Below are positions 1 to 9,900 of a stretch of 35,738 nt of DNA, piece by piece (positions within the stretch are counted from its first letter, which is position 1; the number at the start of each line of letters is the position of its first letter). The stretch lies in the NCBI GenBank assembly GCA_002457295.1, contig NTKF01000010.1, positions 1-35,738 of the forward strand, read 5' to 3'. This stretch comes from Flavobacteriales bacterium MED-G22 (GTDB taxonomy: Bacteria > Bacteroidota > Bacteroidia > Flavobacteriales > Flavobacteriaceae). A program made the position numbers and the translations under genes. The notes under the pieces were generated by a model. That model did not search any database. It saw nothing but the letters and a program-made list of their open reading frames with translations, and had not been told where the DNA came from.

Positions 1-527
1 ATATGTTGAAAATAAAAGGCGCTAAATTCAAATCCAATCAATGCAAATAGCCCAACAGCTAGTAATGAAAATAGCACACCACCCAAAATAATGAGCCCTA
101 TAAGCAGGAGATGATCACCGCTCTGCCTTAAAAAAGAGACTCTACTTGCATTAGATGACCACTTTTTCCTTAGGCTTGTAAATGCATAGGCACCCCAAAA
201 TAGCACAATCATATGTACACATGAGAGAAAAAAAGGCGGATGATTTTCATCACCATCTAATCCGTTTAAATAAGCTGTTCCGAGGCTAATGATCAGTAAA
301 GGAATAATGGTTTGTTTTAATTCAGCTTTTTGATACCATATTAAATATAATGTTAAGGGTAAGAACAGTATCAACCCAATGTTTCGAATAAAATAACTTT
401 CTGAGTCCAATTTAAATAGGGTTGGAATATGTACTAAAAAACCAATAAGAAAGATCAACAATACAATCGTTTGCCACTCTTTTTTAGTGCCCCAATTTAG
501 CTTTTGACTGTCTTTTGAGTTTTCCAT
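1..527 (-). CDS. Partial polytopic membrane protein, DUF4153-like
   Basis: The reading frame starts at an ATG at 527 (MENSKDSQKLNWGTKKEW...) and stays open to the left edge, so only about the first 175 residues are present. After a short charged N-terminus there are at least four hydrophobic segments: around residues 19-33, 44-58, 68-78 and 93-108, with another near the truncated end. The segment HPPFFLSCVHMIVLFWGAYA and the GGVLFSLLAVGLFALIGFEF stretch recall DUF4153 inner-membrane proteins, which usually exceed 500 residues. The role of that family is not established. The gene is divergent from the symporter gene at 668, with about 140 bases between them that may hold both promoters. That it is a real membrane gene is fairly sure; the family name is tentative. 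Confidence 0.6.
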   Translation of the reverse strand, partial: MENSKDSQKLNWGTKKEWQTIVLLIFLIGFLVHIPTLFKLDSESYFIRNIGLILFLPLTLYLIWYQKAELKQTIIPLLIISLGTAYLNGLDGDENHPPFFLSCVHMIVLFWGAYAFTSLRKKWSSNASRVSFLRQSGDHLLLIGLIILGGVLFSLLAVGLFALIGFEFSAFYFQH

Positions 528-667
528 AAAGGCTATAAATTTATAATAGAATATTTCATTACAATTTAAGCCATTCCTTCAGATTTAGTAAATTCGTTAT
601 TTGGACTATTATTTCCAAAAATTGAAAAAAAACCAAATAAACTAAAATTGGATTTAAACAATTCCTT

Positions 668-2287
668 ATGAAAATGTTGGACACTTTAGATTGGATTTCC
701 ATTTCAATCTACTTTATTATTCTTGCCGGAATAGCCATTTGGGTTATCCGAAGAAAGAAAAACGATACAGAAGATTATTTTTTAGCTGGCAGAAACGTAG
801 GTTGGTTTGTTGTAGGGGCTTCTATTTTCGCGTCCAACATAGGGTCTGAACATGTGGTTGGTTTGGCAGGGTCTGGTGCTGGAAACAAATTACCCATGTT
901 GATATATGAGCTTCATGCATGGATAGTTTTACTTCTAGGATGGGTCTTTTTGCCATTTTATATGCGTTCAGGTGTATTTACCATGCCTGAATTTTTGGAA
1001 AAACGATTTGATGCGCGTTCAAGATGGATCTTATCCATATTTTCTATAGCGGCCTATGTGCTCACAAAAATTTCAGTAACCATTTACGCAGGTGGTATTG
1101 TAGTTTCCGCGCTATTAGGTATAGATTTCTGGACGGGAGCCATTGCAACAGTAATTTTGACGGGTCTTTATACTATTTTAGGGGGTATGCGGTCAGTGGT
1201 CTACACAGAAGCTTTGCAAACCGTTGTTTTAGTGGCAGGCGCACTTTGCCTAACAATTATGGGGCTCAATGCAGTTGGAGGATGGGAGTCTATGAAGGAA
1301 ACCGTTACTCCAGAATACCTAAACATGTGGCGATCATTAGATGATCCAGAATTTCCGTGGTTACCTTTATTTATATCAAGTACTGTTGTTGGTATTTGGT
1401 ATTGGTGTACAGACCAATACATTGTGCAGCGAGCGCTAACCGCTAAGAACCTTAAAGAGGCTAGAAGAGGAACAATTTTTGGCGCCGTATTAAAACTTTT
1501 CCCTGTGTTTTTATTTCTCATTCCTGGAATTGTTGCCCTTACGCTAAAAATGAGAGGAGAACTAGATTGGGAGTCGCCCGATCAAGCTTTTCCTGTTTTG
1601 ATGAGCAACTTATTGCCTTCGGGGTTAAGAGGATTGGTTGCGGCGGGATTGCTAGCTGCTCTTATGAGCTCATTAGCTTCGGTATTTAATTCTTGTTCTA
1701 CCCTTTTTACTGTTGACATCTATAAAAAATTAAGACCGGAGGCATCAGAGAAAAATTTAGTCCGCATTGGACAATTAGCAACCGCCTTTGTCGTGCTAAT
1801 TGGTATTTTATGGATACCCATCATGCAAAACATTTCAGGCGTATTATACGAATATCTTCAAAAAGTGCAATCCTACATTGCCCCTCCGATTGCAGCTGTT
1901 TTTCTTTTGGGTATTTTCTACAAACGAGTCAACAAGCAAGGCGCCTTTGTTACTTTAGTTTCAGGGTTTATAATTGGGGCTTTTCGTATTACTCTCGAAC
2001 TCTTCACAGACGACTTTAGTCCTGGGAGTGTACTCCATTTTTTGGGTACAGTAAACTATTTAGTTTTTGGAGGGTATTTCTTTCTAATTAGTATCTTGAC
2101 TCTCATTGGTGTTAGTTATGCGCATCCAGCCCCAGCAATTGATCAAATTGAAAATTTAACTTTTTCTACCCTTTCACCTGAAAGTGTGGCTAACAATAAA
2201 AACAGTTATAATTTTTGGGATATCCTCATCACAATTGCAGTTGTTCTGTTAGTAGTGGGTGTGATGATTTTCTTTAATGGTTCTTAA
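668..2287 (+). CDS. Sodium/solute symporter (SSS family)
   Basis: A 539-residue protein with about 13-14 hydrophobic helices, the usual size for the SSS family (TC 2.A.21). Landmarks are the TM1 region with the following EDYFLAGRNVGWFVVGASIF, then SNIGSEHVVGLAGSG, the long TM4-TM5 region GGMRSVVYTEALQTVVL, the WYWCTDQYIVQRAL segment, and the GLLAALMSSLASVFNSCSTLFTVDIYKK segment, all typical of SGLT-like sugar/sodium symporters. It should move a sugar, polyol or similar solute inward with sodium across the inner membrane. The ATG at 668 leaves a short cytoplasmic-like lead before TM1; two codons later another ATG is possible. The gene converges on an oxidoreductase and an isomerase/epimerase, so the transported compound may be their substrate, but that is inference. 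Confidence 0.93.
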   Translation: MKMLDTLDWISISIYFIILAGIAIWVIRRKKNDTEDYFLAGRNVGWFVVGASIFASNIGSEHVVGLAGSGAGNKLPMLIYELHAWIVLLLGWVFLPFYMRSGVFTMPEFLEKRFDARSRWILSIFSIAAYVLTKISVTIYAGGIVVSALLGIDFWTGAIATVILTGLYTILGGMRSVVYTEALQTVVLVAGALCLTIMGLNAVGGWESMKETVTPEYLNMWRSLDDPEFPWLPLFISSTVVGIWYWCTDQYIVQRALTAKNLKEARRGTIFGAVLKLFPVFLFLIPGIVALTLKMRGELDWESPDQAFPVLMSNLLPSGLRGLVAAGLLAALMSSLASVFNSCSTLFTVDIYKKLRPEASEKNLVRIGQLATAFVVLIGILWIPIMQNISGVLYEYLQKVQSYIAPPIAAVFLLGIFYKRVNKQGAFVTLVSGFIIGAFRITLELFTDDFSPGSVLHFLGTVNYLVFGGYFFLISILTLIGVSYAHPAPAIDQIENLTFSTLSPESVANNKNSYNFWDILITIAVVLLVVGVMIFFNGS

Positions 2288-2327
2288 GGGTTAGGATACC
2301 AAAGAATTGCAGGCCTAAAAGAAAATA

Positions 2328-3440
2328 TTATAACTCTAATTTAACTTTCTTTCCACTTTCAATGGCTTGGTAAATAGCATCTATAATAATCATATCCTTC
2401 AGACCCTCACGGCCAGATACAGATACTTGTGGCTGATAATTATCCAAAATAATACCCGCCATAGCGTCCATCTGAACAGTTTGATGGGTCACCACAGCTG
2501 CTGTGAGAGGCCCTAAATGAGAACTGCCTTGGATGGGACCATATCCAGTAGAGGGTTGCATAGAAACATGCCCTTTTGAGCCATTGAGATAAAATCGGTC
2601 TAGGTCTGTCATATTGTAGGTTGAAAGACAAGAGGCAACAGCACCACTAGGAAAGCCCAATTGAAATTGAATGGTCTCATCAACTCCCTCTTTAAACTTT
2701 ACAGGATCAGTTTTTGTTTCTTGGGCTGTCACCCATATAGGCTCTTCACCCACCATATACCGGGCCCCGTTGATCGAGTAGATACCAATATCCATCATGG
2801 CGCCCCCACCCGCTAAAGATTTATTCAATCGCCATTGGTTTGGATTTCCAATACGGAAACCACTAAGGCCTTGAAAAAAACGAATTGTTCCTAAGGCGCC
2901 AGATGTTCTGAGGCCGATTGCTTCTAAGGTTTTGGGCTCAAAATGCATCCTATAACCAATGAGCAATTGGACTCCTGCTGTTTCACAAGCCGCCACCATC
3001 TGTCTACCTTCTTCTGCATTAATTGCCATCGGTTTTTCGCAAATGACGTGTTTTCCTGCTTTTGCTACGCCAATTGATTGAGCACAGTGCAACGCATTTG
3101 GGGTGATAATATACACCGCGTCAATGTCAGGATTCTTTTTTAGATCAGTATAATTCTCGTAGTTATAACAATTTTTATCAGGAATGCTGTAACGCTTTTG
3201 CCATTCTTTTATTTTACTTGGGGTTCCGCTGATGACTCCTGTAATTTTTGCACGGGTGCATTGCTCCATTGCTCTGGCAACTCGATTAGCGTATCCACCT
3301 AATCCCATAATAGCTACTTTTAGCACACCCTTAGAGTGAAGTTTTAGAGGGGTGAGAAAGGGGGTGCCATCAATAGCCAAAAAAGGAAGACCCATAGAAG
3401 CCAATGCAGTGTTTTGCAAAAAACGTCTTCTATCACTCAT
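2328..3440 (-). CDS. Gfo/Idh/MocA family oxidoreductase, glucose-fructose oxidoreductase-like
   Basis: 370 residues. The N-terminus (MSDRRRFLQNTALASMG) is a twin-arginine export signal, so the enzyme is probably periplasmic. A Rossmann fold follows with VAIMGLGGYANRVARA near residues 42-57 and the family EKP motif at 135-137 (HVICEKPMAIN). The C-terminal part has GGGAMMDIGIYSINGARYMVGEEP, very close in layout to Zymomonas glucose-fructose oxidoreductase, where the Asp-Ile-Gly-x-Tyr region lines the active site. A tightly bound NADP(H) and oxidation/reduction of a sugar ring are expected; substrate unknown. It lies 14 bases downstream of the TIM-barrel gene on the same strand, likely one operon, and converges with the symporter gene. 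Confidence 0.9.
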   Translation of the reverse strand: MSDRRRFLQNTALASMGLPFLAIDGTPFLTPLKLHSKGVLKVAIMGLGGYANRVARAMEQCTRAKITGVISGTPSKIKEWQKRYSIPDKNCYNYENYTDLKKNPDIDAVYIITPNALHCAQSIGVAKAGKHVICEKPMAINAEEGRQMVAACETAGVQLLIGYRMHFEPKTLEAIGLRTSGALGTIRFFQGLSGFRIGNPNQWRLNKSLAGGGAMMDIGIYSINGARYMVGEEPIWVTAQETKTDPVKFKEGVDETIQFQLGFPSGAVASCLSTYNMTDLDRFYLNGSKGHVSMQPSTGYGPIQGSSHLGPLTAAVVTHQTVQMDAMAGIILDNYQPQVSVSGREGLKDMIIIDAIYQAIESGKKVKLEL

Positions 3441-3454
3441 ACCATTTTAAGAAT

Positions 3455-4390
3455 TTATGTTAATAAAAATTGAGCACTATCTAAAAGATCAACTTTTGGA
3501 TTTCTACACATATCATGCTCTACAAAAAAATGTTCTACCCCAACATCCAAAGCTTTAGAGACAATAGGCTTAATATCAATTGTACCTGATCCACAGCTGG
3601 TTACTTGTCTAAAAAAAGGATATAAACTTCTAAAGCCTTCTTGCTCATTTAAGACTAGATCATTTGGAATCATGTCTTTAATATGCATCAGTTTATACCG
3701 ATTAGGATATTGTGCAAGTAAACTTTTTGGATCTTGGCCTGCTGCTGTAGTCCAAAAAATATCCATTTCTAAGAACACATAGTTATGGTCGGTTTGTTCC
3801 ATCAAATAATGAAATGGCACAATATCATCAACAGGTGAAAAACCAAAGCCATGGTTATGATAAGCAAAGCGAATACCCTCTTTTTGACAAGCCCTACCAA
3901 TGGCATTGAAACGATCAGCCAATTTTTTATACGCCTCTAAATCGCCTCTTAGTTCATCTGGGATCATAGGTAGCACTGCATATTGTGCCCCTAATGATTG
4001 AGCTGCTTCTGAAAAGGCTCCCAATTTTTGTTCTAAAGTATCTAAATCAGAATGCATAGACCTTACCTTTAAATTTCCAAGCTGTTGCTTGAAACCGGAA
4101 GGATTATTTCCATAAAGTCCTGATTTAAAGTCACCATATCTTCTAGTTGTTTTACTACTAAAGGAGTAGGGGCCATGAGTTTCAACGGAAGTATAGCCCA
4201 TTTCTTGAAGGAGTTCAAAACCTTCTTCTACATTTTCTTTTAGCAACACTGGGGCAGAAAAAAGCTGCAATCCAACATTTCCAAGTAAAGCTTTTTTGAG
4301 GCTTGGAGTATCATCGAAAAGGGAAAATGGTGCAACAAAAACACCCGCTGAAGCCATTTTTAAATGGCTCAAAAAAGAAGCTCGATTCAT
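3455..4390 (-). CDS. Sugar phosphate isomerase/epimerase-like TIM barrel protein, exported
   Basis: 311 residues of the xylose-isomerase-like TIM barrel superfamily. Metal-site landmarks are present: SVETHGPY (Glu near 70), FAYHNHGFGF, VFLEMDIFWTT, LMHIKDM and the terminal FFVEHD. The N-terminus (MNRASFLSHLKMASAGVFVAPFSLF) resembles the exported branch of this family found in Bacteroidota, often carried on weak Tat-like or Sec signals. It should isomerise or epimerise a sugar or keto-sugar with a divalent metal. It is the first gene of a two-gene operon with the GFOR-like oxidoreductase, so the pair may convert a sugar in the periplasm before symporter uptake. The exact reaction cannot be read from sequence. 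Confidence 0.87.
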   Translation of the reverse strand: MNRASFLSHLKMASAGVFVAPFSLFDDTPSLKKALLGNVGLQLFSAPVLLKENVEEGFELLQEMGYTSVETHGPYSFSSKTTRRYGDFKSGLYGNNPSGFKQQLGNLKVRSMHSDLDTLEQKLGAFSEAAQSLGAQYAVLPMIPDELRGDLEAYKKLADRFNAIGRACQKEGIRFAYHNHGFGFSPVDDIVPFHYLMEQTDHNYVFLEMDIFWTTAAGQDPKSLLAQYPNRYKLMHIKDMIPNDLVLNEQEGFRSLYPFFRQVTSCGSGTIDIKPIVSKALDVGVEHFFVEHDMCRNPKVDLLDSAQFLLT

Positions 4391-4486
4391 TTAGTTTTGT
4401 TTAGATGATTTAAAGATAGTAGATTCATTTGGTTTTGTAAAGAGGATTGACACCAAAAAATTATTGTGAGGAGTTGTAAAAACCGT

Positions 4487-5143
4487 TTAAAATAAAGATT
4501 TAATGTCCTCGATCAATCGTTTAGTTTCAAGAGGAAGGGTACCATTGTATATTGCTCTGATTCTCTTTTTTTGATCAATTAGGATAAAATTTTCAGTATG
4601 AATAAAATCATTGATATCACTAACTGATTTTCCAAAGCCTTCGTCTGCAAAATAAGATTCTCTAGCCAACTTGTATATTTCATTTTTAGGGCCCGTCAAT
4701 AAATGCCAAATGGTGGAGTCAATATTGTTTGCAGCGGCATAACTACCCAACTTTTCAACAGTATCAATCCAAGGCATTACACTAAAAGACAGTATTTTAA
4801 CTCGGTCATCATTTAAAAAAGCATTTTGTACTCCCATTAGATTTTTCGACATTTTGGGACAAACAGTAGTGCAAGAGGTAAAGAAAAAATTTGCAACATA
4901 GATTCTGTCTTTGACATCGTTTTGTGAAATCCAATTTCCAAGTTGGTTTTGAAACTCAAAATTTGCTATGGTGTGAAATTCTCTCAATGCCAGATCAGAG
5001 TCATCTATCCAGATAGGAGTAAAGTCAGGGTCATTAAAATAAGGTAATTCAATTTCATAGGAAGCGCTAATTGAACCCTTTTTCTCAGCGGTTGATTTGC
5101 AGGACGTAAGAAGTATGACAAAAAGAGAAAGACAATATCTCAT
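4487..5143 (-). CDS. SCO1/SenC family lipoprotein
   Basis: 218 residues with a lipoprotein signal (LLTSC, lipidated Cys15). The thioredoxin-like fold carries the SCO copper-binding pair CTTVC (Cys91 and Cys95) in NFFFTSCTTVCPKMSKN and the partner histidine near 182 in DFIHTENFILID. SCO proteins deliver copper to the Cu-A site of cytochrome oxidase or act as thiol-disulfide reductants on the periplasmic side. Its start overlaps the stop of the upstream YwqK-like gene by four bases (ATGA), so translation is coupled. No oxidase genes are in the window; the neighbours are a MORN-type lipoprotein and a YHYH protein, so this copy may serve another copper or thiol client. Confidence 0.92.
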   Translation of the reverse strand: MRYCLSLFVILLTSCKSTAEKKGSISASYEIELPYFNDPDFTPIWIDDSDLALREFHTIANFEFQNQLGNWISQNDVKDRIYVANFFFTSCTTVCPKMSKNLMGVQNAFLNDDRVKILSFSVMPWIDTVEKLGSYAAANNIDSTIWHLLTGPKNEIYKLARESYFADEGFGKSVSDINDFIHTENFILIDQKKRIRAIYNGTLPLETKRLIEDIKSLF

Positions 5144-5793
5144 TTCAGTGCTGTGTAAGGTTCAATAACTTCTTCTTTGGTGTCAATTTTAGTACACCTT
5201 TTTATACCTGCTAACCCATATCTTCTCCCGTTTTCTCTAATCACAAAATTTGATCTAAGTTTACCATCTTTTCGCCAGATTTTTGTTGAGCCAAAGGGTT
5301 TGCCGTTACGATAATTTATTTCACTATAGGGCGCCCCTGTATCATACCATTGGTAGTGGGTTCCTTCGCTAAGCCCCTTTTTGAATACAAATTCAAATTT
5401 CTTTTGCCCAGATTCATACCACCCTCTGTGAACACCATTTTTTTTACCCTTTTGGAAAGTCCTTTTAAATCGAATTTTCCCACTGGGATAATAGCCAAAA
5501 CTTTTTCCATCTAAAAGACCATTTCGGTATTCTTTTTTATACAATACGACTCCTTTTTTAGTTTGAGAAACCAACTTTCCCGAAAAAAGGGTATTGTCAT
5601 AAAAGAGTTTTCTACGCGTATCGTATTCCAAGTTGGGGTCTCCAATCAAGACCACCATATTGGCCTTAGAAAAACTGTCAATGGCAGTTATTAGAGAATC
5701 AATTGAGTGCTGACATCCACATAATATGAATAGCGCCCCAATGATGTAAGTTTTTTTTATCAAAAATAAAATACTTTTAAAGTGTAAGAGCAT
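5140..5793 (-). CDS. YwqK-like MORN-repeat lipoprotein
   Basis: 217 residues. The N-terminus has a hydrophobic stretch ending in LCGC, a plausible lipobox with Cys27. From about residue 85 to 185 there are repeats of the G-x-x-x-G-x-x-x-x-Y/W-x-x-x-G type (NGLLDGKSFGYYPSGKIRF, KKNGVHRGWYESGQKKF, SEGTHYQWYDTGAPYSE, KPFGSTKIWRKDGKLRS), as in proteins annotated as YwqK family antitoxin or MORN repeat proteins. In Bacteroidota these are widespread cell-envelope proteins; the antitoxin name is historical and there is no toxin gene here. It sits one base after the YHYH gene and overlaps the SCO gene, so all three are co-transcribed. Molecular function unknown; possibly a binding partner in the same envelope module. 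Confidence 0.85.
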   Translation of the reverse strand: MLLHFKSILFLIKKTYIIGALFILCGCQHSIDSLITAIDSFSKANMVVLIGDPNLEYDTRRKLFYDNTLFSGKLVSQTKKGVVLYKKEYRNGLLDGKSFGYYPSGKIRFKRTFQKGKKNGVHRGWYESGQKKFEFVFKKGLSEGTHYQWYDTGAPYSEINYRNGKPFGSTKIWRKDGKLRSNFVIRENGRRYGLAGIKRCTKIDTKEEVIEPYTALK

Positions 5794-5794
5794 C

Positions 5795-6631
5795 TTAATT
5801 TGTTATAGTACCTGGTGTTCCATAAAATCCATCACCATTGATCCAAGGTAAATCATCGGTAATATGATAATGATAAATACCGTTTGGAAATTCTGTAGTT
5901 TCATGTGAATGACCATGATAAACATCTAAATCATCATTAGTCAATCGCACCCCATCTTCTACTGGGCCATAAACAGGAAACCCATCTAACAGCAATCCAA
6001 TAAAAGCGTCCTCGCCTAGGGTTTCTGTCAACCACACAGGCTCAATATGATAATGATAGACCCCGCCCGGTGCAGGATGTCCTTCATATTGATCAAAAGT
6101 GTTTAATTCTTCTAAGATATCATCTCCTGGAGCTGCCATTTGATTGAAAATGGAAACGCTATTGACAGCTACTCCCATTGTTCCCATGGGTGTTGATTCG
6201 TGGTTGTTGGCTTTTTCTGGAAACCTTGGAATGGTCATCACAATATTTTGTTCTGCAATGTCATTTGGATTTAATTTAAAGGAAGGGTTATCGGGCTCGT
6301 CATAAGCTTCATATAAATCATTGTTTAAATCATAATAGGCACTCTTATGGTCTGGTAAATCTTTTGCATAAATGACAAGATTATCACCATTAACCACAAC
6401 TGATACCGCACTGTCATAGTAGAATTTTTCTACCAAAACACTGATATCATTTGAAATACCAGTTGAACTATCTGAAGAATCTGTTGAGGTATCTGAAGAA
6501 TCAGTAGAAGAATTAGAAGAGGAATTTTCAGTAGGTTGGAGTGTTGAGGCTTCGTTTGTGTTCACTTCACTGTCATCAGTTGAGCAGGAAACAATTAAGA
6601 ATAGAACAACAAGTAATGATTTTTTTTTCAT
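5795..6631 (-). CDS. YHYH domain lipoprotein
   Basis: 278 residues. A lipoprotein signal (LFLIVSC, Cys16) is followed by a Ser/Thr/Asp-rich linker at roughly residues 25-60, which would tether the domain away from the membrane. The folded part contains two YHYH motifs (GGVYHYHIEPVW and NGIYHYHITDDLPW), YHGHSHE between them, and LLLDGFPVYGP, which define the YHYH family. The clustered histidines suggest a metal site, but no reaction is established. First gene of the operon with the YwqK-like and SCO genes; co-occurrence with a copper-type SCO protein supports a metal-related role by inference only. Confidence 0.9.
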   Translation of the reverse strand: MKKKSLLVVLFLIVSCSTDDSEVNTNEASTLQPTENSSSNSSTDSSDTSTDSSDSSTGISNDISVLVEKFYYDSAVSVVVNGDNLVIYAKDLPDHKSAYYDLNNDLYEAYDEPDNPSFKLNPNDIAEQNIVMTIPRFPEKANNHESTPMGTMGVAVNSVSIFNQMAAPGDDILEELNTFDQYEGHPAPGGVYHYHIEPVWLTETLGEDAFIGLLLDGFPVYGPVEDGVRLTNDDLDVYHGHSHETTEFPNGIYHYHITDDLPWINGDGFYGTPGTITN

Positions 6632-6962
6632 TTTGATGGGTCTACAGTTAGTTGTTAATATACTAAATTAAATCAAACCAATTATTTTTTTACCCTTGTT
6701 TCTGAGTTCCCTTTATTAAAATGAAATAATCTACAATTTAAATAGCTTCTTACTTGAAAAAGGGATTTCAACTGTTGATAATAGTTTGAAAACACATCTT
6801 CATTTCGCATACCATGAGACAACCGTTTCAACTTTTAGTTTTTCATATCTAACAATCGACAATGCTTAAAAACAGAGGATGAGTTTAAAAGCAAAATTTT
6901 TCCTATTTTTACTTGTTGTGTACTTTTTCAGCATAAATTAAAAACACTTTGAAGGTGAAAAA
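6632..6962. other. 331-base divergent intergenic region without a gene
   Basis: AT-rich spacer between the divergent YHYH operon and the DUF1553 operon. It must carry promoters for both. I found no convincing -33/-7 pair, hairpin or small coding frame by eye. Confidence 0.6.
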
Positions 6963-9900
6963 ATGAACTATATTTTTCTAAAGACATACGTATCCTTTAT
7001 AGTTATCGCTATTTTTTTCAATTCGTGCTCTGTGCAGATTCCGGATGAGGTTATGGTCGAATATGAAAAAATCAATAGAACAGTAGATTTTAATTACGAT
7101 GTACAACCAATTTTATCAGATCGATGCTATCAGTGCCACGGGCCAGATGAAAACACCAGAAAGGCAGGCCTAAGACTAGATAAGGAAGATTTAGCTTTTT
7201 CAAAGCTTGCCAGCGGCTCAAAAGCCATTGTTGCTGGAAGTCTTTTTCAGAGTGAAATGGCCCATAGGATACTTGCTTCTGATCCTGACATCATAATGCC
7301 AACCCCAGAATCAAAATTATCGTTGACCAATACAGAAAAAGCAATCCTATTGAAATGGATTGACCAGGGGGCTGAGTGGAAAAAGCATTGGGCCTTTATT
7401 CCTCCTAAAAAAAGTAAAGAAGTGGATCAGTTTCTAAATGCTGGAAATAACCCTATTGATTTTTTTGTAGGAGAAAAATTACGCCAACAAGAATTACGTT
7501 TTTCGGAACCAGCAGCTAAAGAAACCTTATTGAGACGAGTAAGTTTTGATCTCACAGGCTTACCTCCCACCCTTGAAGCTCTTGACCGGTTTTTGGCAGA
7601 CACCACGGCAACTGCTTTCGAAAAAGAAGTTGATCGTTTACTTGAAACGGAGGCAAATGCTGAACGGTTGACCTTAGACTGGTTAGATTTATCTCGATAT
7701 GCAGATTCTCACGGTCTTCATGGCGATGGTGCTAGAATCATGTGGCCATGGCGTGATTGGGTGATTAAAGCATTCAAAAAGAATTTACCTTATGATGAGT
7801 TTGTCACCTGGCAATTGGCTGGAGACCTTTTACCCAATGCAACAAGGGAGCAAAAATTAGCTACTGCATTTAACAGAAACTCACCCATGACAGGAGAGGG
7901 AGGGGTTATTGATGAAGAATGGCGATTGCATTATGTTTTTGATCGAACAGAAACCCTAAGTACCGCCTTTATGGGATTGACAGTTGCCTGTGCAAAATGT
8001 CATGACCATAAGTTTGATCCCATTTCACAAAAGGAATATTATCAACTCACAGCCTTTTTTAATAACATTCGAGAATTAGGAATGACAGGAGATGATGGTA
8101 ATTTTGGCCCGCTTCTTTTGTTGCCTGATGTTCAAAATGAAAAAGAATTAAGTGAAATTCAGACGCGCATAAAAGAAGAGGAGAAGAAGCTTCAACTCAC
8201 ACAACAAGAACTGCAAACGTTTTATGCCTATGCTGAAGAATTGCCTCAAAAAGATATTTTGAAAGAAGGGCTTCTTGCACATTATTCTCTTGAAAAACTA
8301 TCTCCCCAACCCAAAGGAAAAGGGTTTAGAGTTGATAATAACAAAAACGTCACCACACGAAATGCGCCAAAAATAGTTGAAGGAATTTCAGGCAATGCCT
8401 TTGCATTTCAAGAGGATCACGATAAAATTTATGTAAAAAAAGAAATTCCCCAATTTGAATGGACTGATCCATTTTCAGTGACAGCATGGATCAATACAGA
8501 ACAACAAAAACAAGGTTTTAGGCAATTTATTGCTGGAACCACAGGAGACAAAAATAATTGGTGGCGCGGATGGGATTTTTATTTAGATGATCAAAATAGA
8601 ATCAATTTACGCCTAATCAATATGGCTCCAGGCAATATGATCCATGTGCAAAGTGAGGTCACTATCCCTCTTAAACAATGGAAATATGTGGCATTTCGAT
8701 ATGACGGAAGCGGGAAAGCTCGGGGATCACAACTCTTTGTTGACGGCAAAGAAGTGAAAACCAACATCCTCATTGATAATTTATATAAGAGTATTTTACC
8801 AGTGACATGGAGTGGCATGAAAAAAGAGGATCGTTCAATTTTGATTGGTAAAAGCTATTCCTCATTTGTAGGAGACAATGGCACTTTTGTGGGCCGAATG
8901 GATGAAATTAAATTTTTTAATAAAGCTCTTTCTCCACTTGCAGTACAATTACACTTTGAAGAATTTACCGCTCAAAAAAACAGAGTTGATCCAACTAAAA
9001 TTAAAGACTATTTGGTGGTTGAAGACCGTCGATTTAAAAAAGCCAATGGCCAACTCAACGACCTCAGAAAAAAATGGTTAGAAACCATTAATCCAGTGAT
9101 GGAAGTGATGGTTATGGAAGAAATGGAACAACCCCGTAAAACATTTCTCTATCAAAGAGGGGACTATAATTCCCCAGCTGATGAGGTGATTCCAGAAACA
9201 CCAGAAGTGCTTCCACCACTGAATCCTGATGCTCCTAAAAACCGATTAGGATTAGCTCAATGGCTTTTTAGTGACTCACACCCTCTAACGGCTCGTGTGG
9301 CTGTTAACCACTATTGGCAAATGCTTTTTGGACAAGGGCTGGTCAGAACTCCCACTGATTTTGGTTTACAAGGCAGTTTGCCCAGTCATCCAAAATTATT
9401 AGATTGGCTTGCCGTCGAATTTCAATCGAAGGGATGGGATATTAAAGCGCTTCTAAAAATGATGGTTCTCTCTGAAACCTACCAACAGAGTTCAAAGCTT
9501 ACCAAAGAATTACAAGAAAAAGACCCTACAAATATTTATCTTGCTCGAAACCATTCCTATCGTTTATCCGCTGAAATGATAAGAGATAATGCCTTAGCAA
9601 TAAGTGGACTTTTAGTCGATGAGGTGGGAGGTCCAAGTGTGAAACCATATCAACCCCCTGGATTGTGGAAAGAAAAAAATACATTTTCTCTTCAATTGTT
9701 AGAATATAAAAAGACCGGAGGCGACAGCTTGTATCGAAGAGGGATGTACACTTTTATCAAAAGAGGATCACCCCCTCCTTCTATGGTCAGTTTTGATGCT
9801 ACCTCGAGAGAAATATGTACTGTCAAACGAGAAAACACTTCTACACCCCTGCAGGCACTGGTGTTGCTAAATGATACGCAATATTTTGAAGCAGCTCGTT

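Noticed and set aside
5140..5793. YwqK family label taken as a toxin-antitoxin antitoxin
   Set aside because: No toxin gene is adjacent; the protein has a lipoprotein signal and sits in an operon with YHYH and SCO genes.
6461..6545. Repetitive Ser/Thr/Asp codons in the YHYH gene as a phase-variable or CRISPR-like repeat
   Set aside because: Repeat units are short and irregular and encode a flexible linker behind the lipoprotein signal; no regular repeat-spacer structure.
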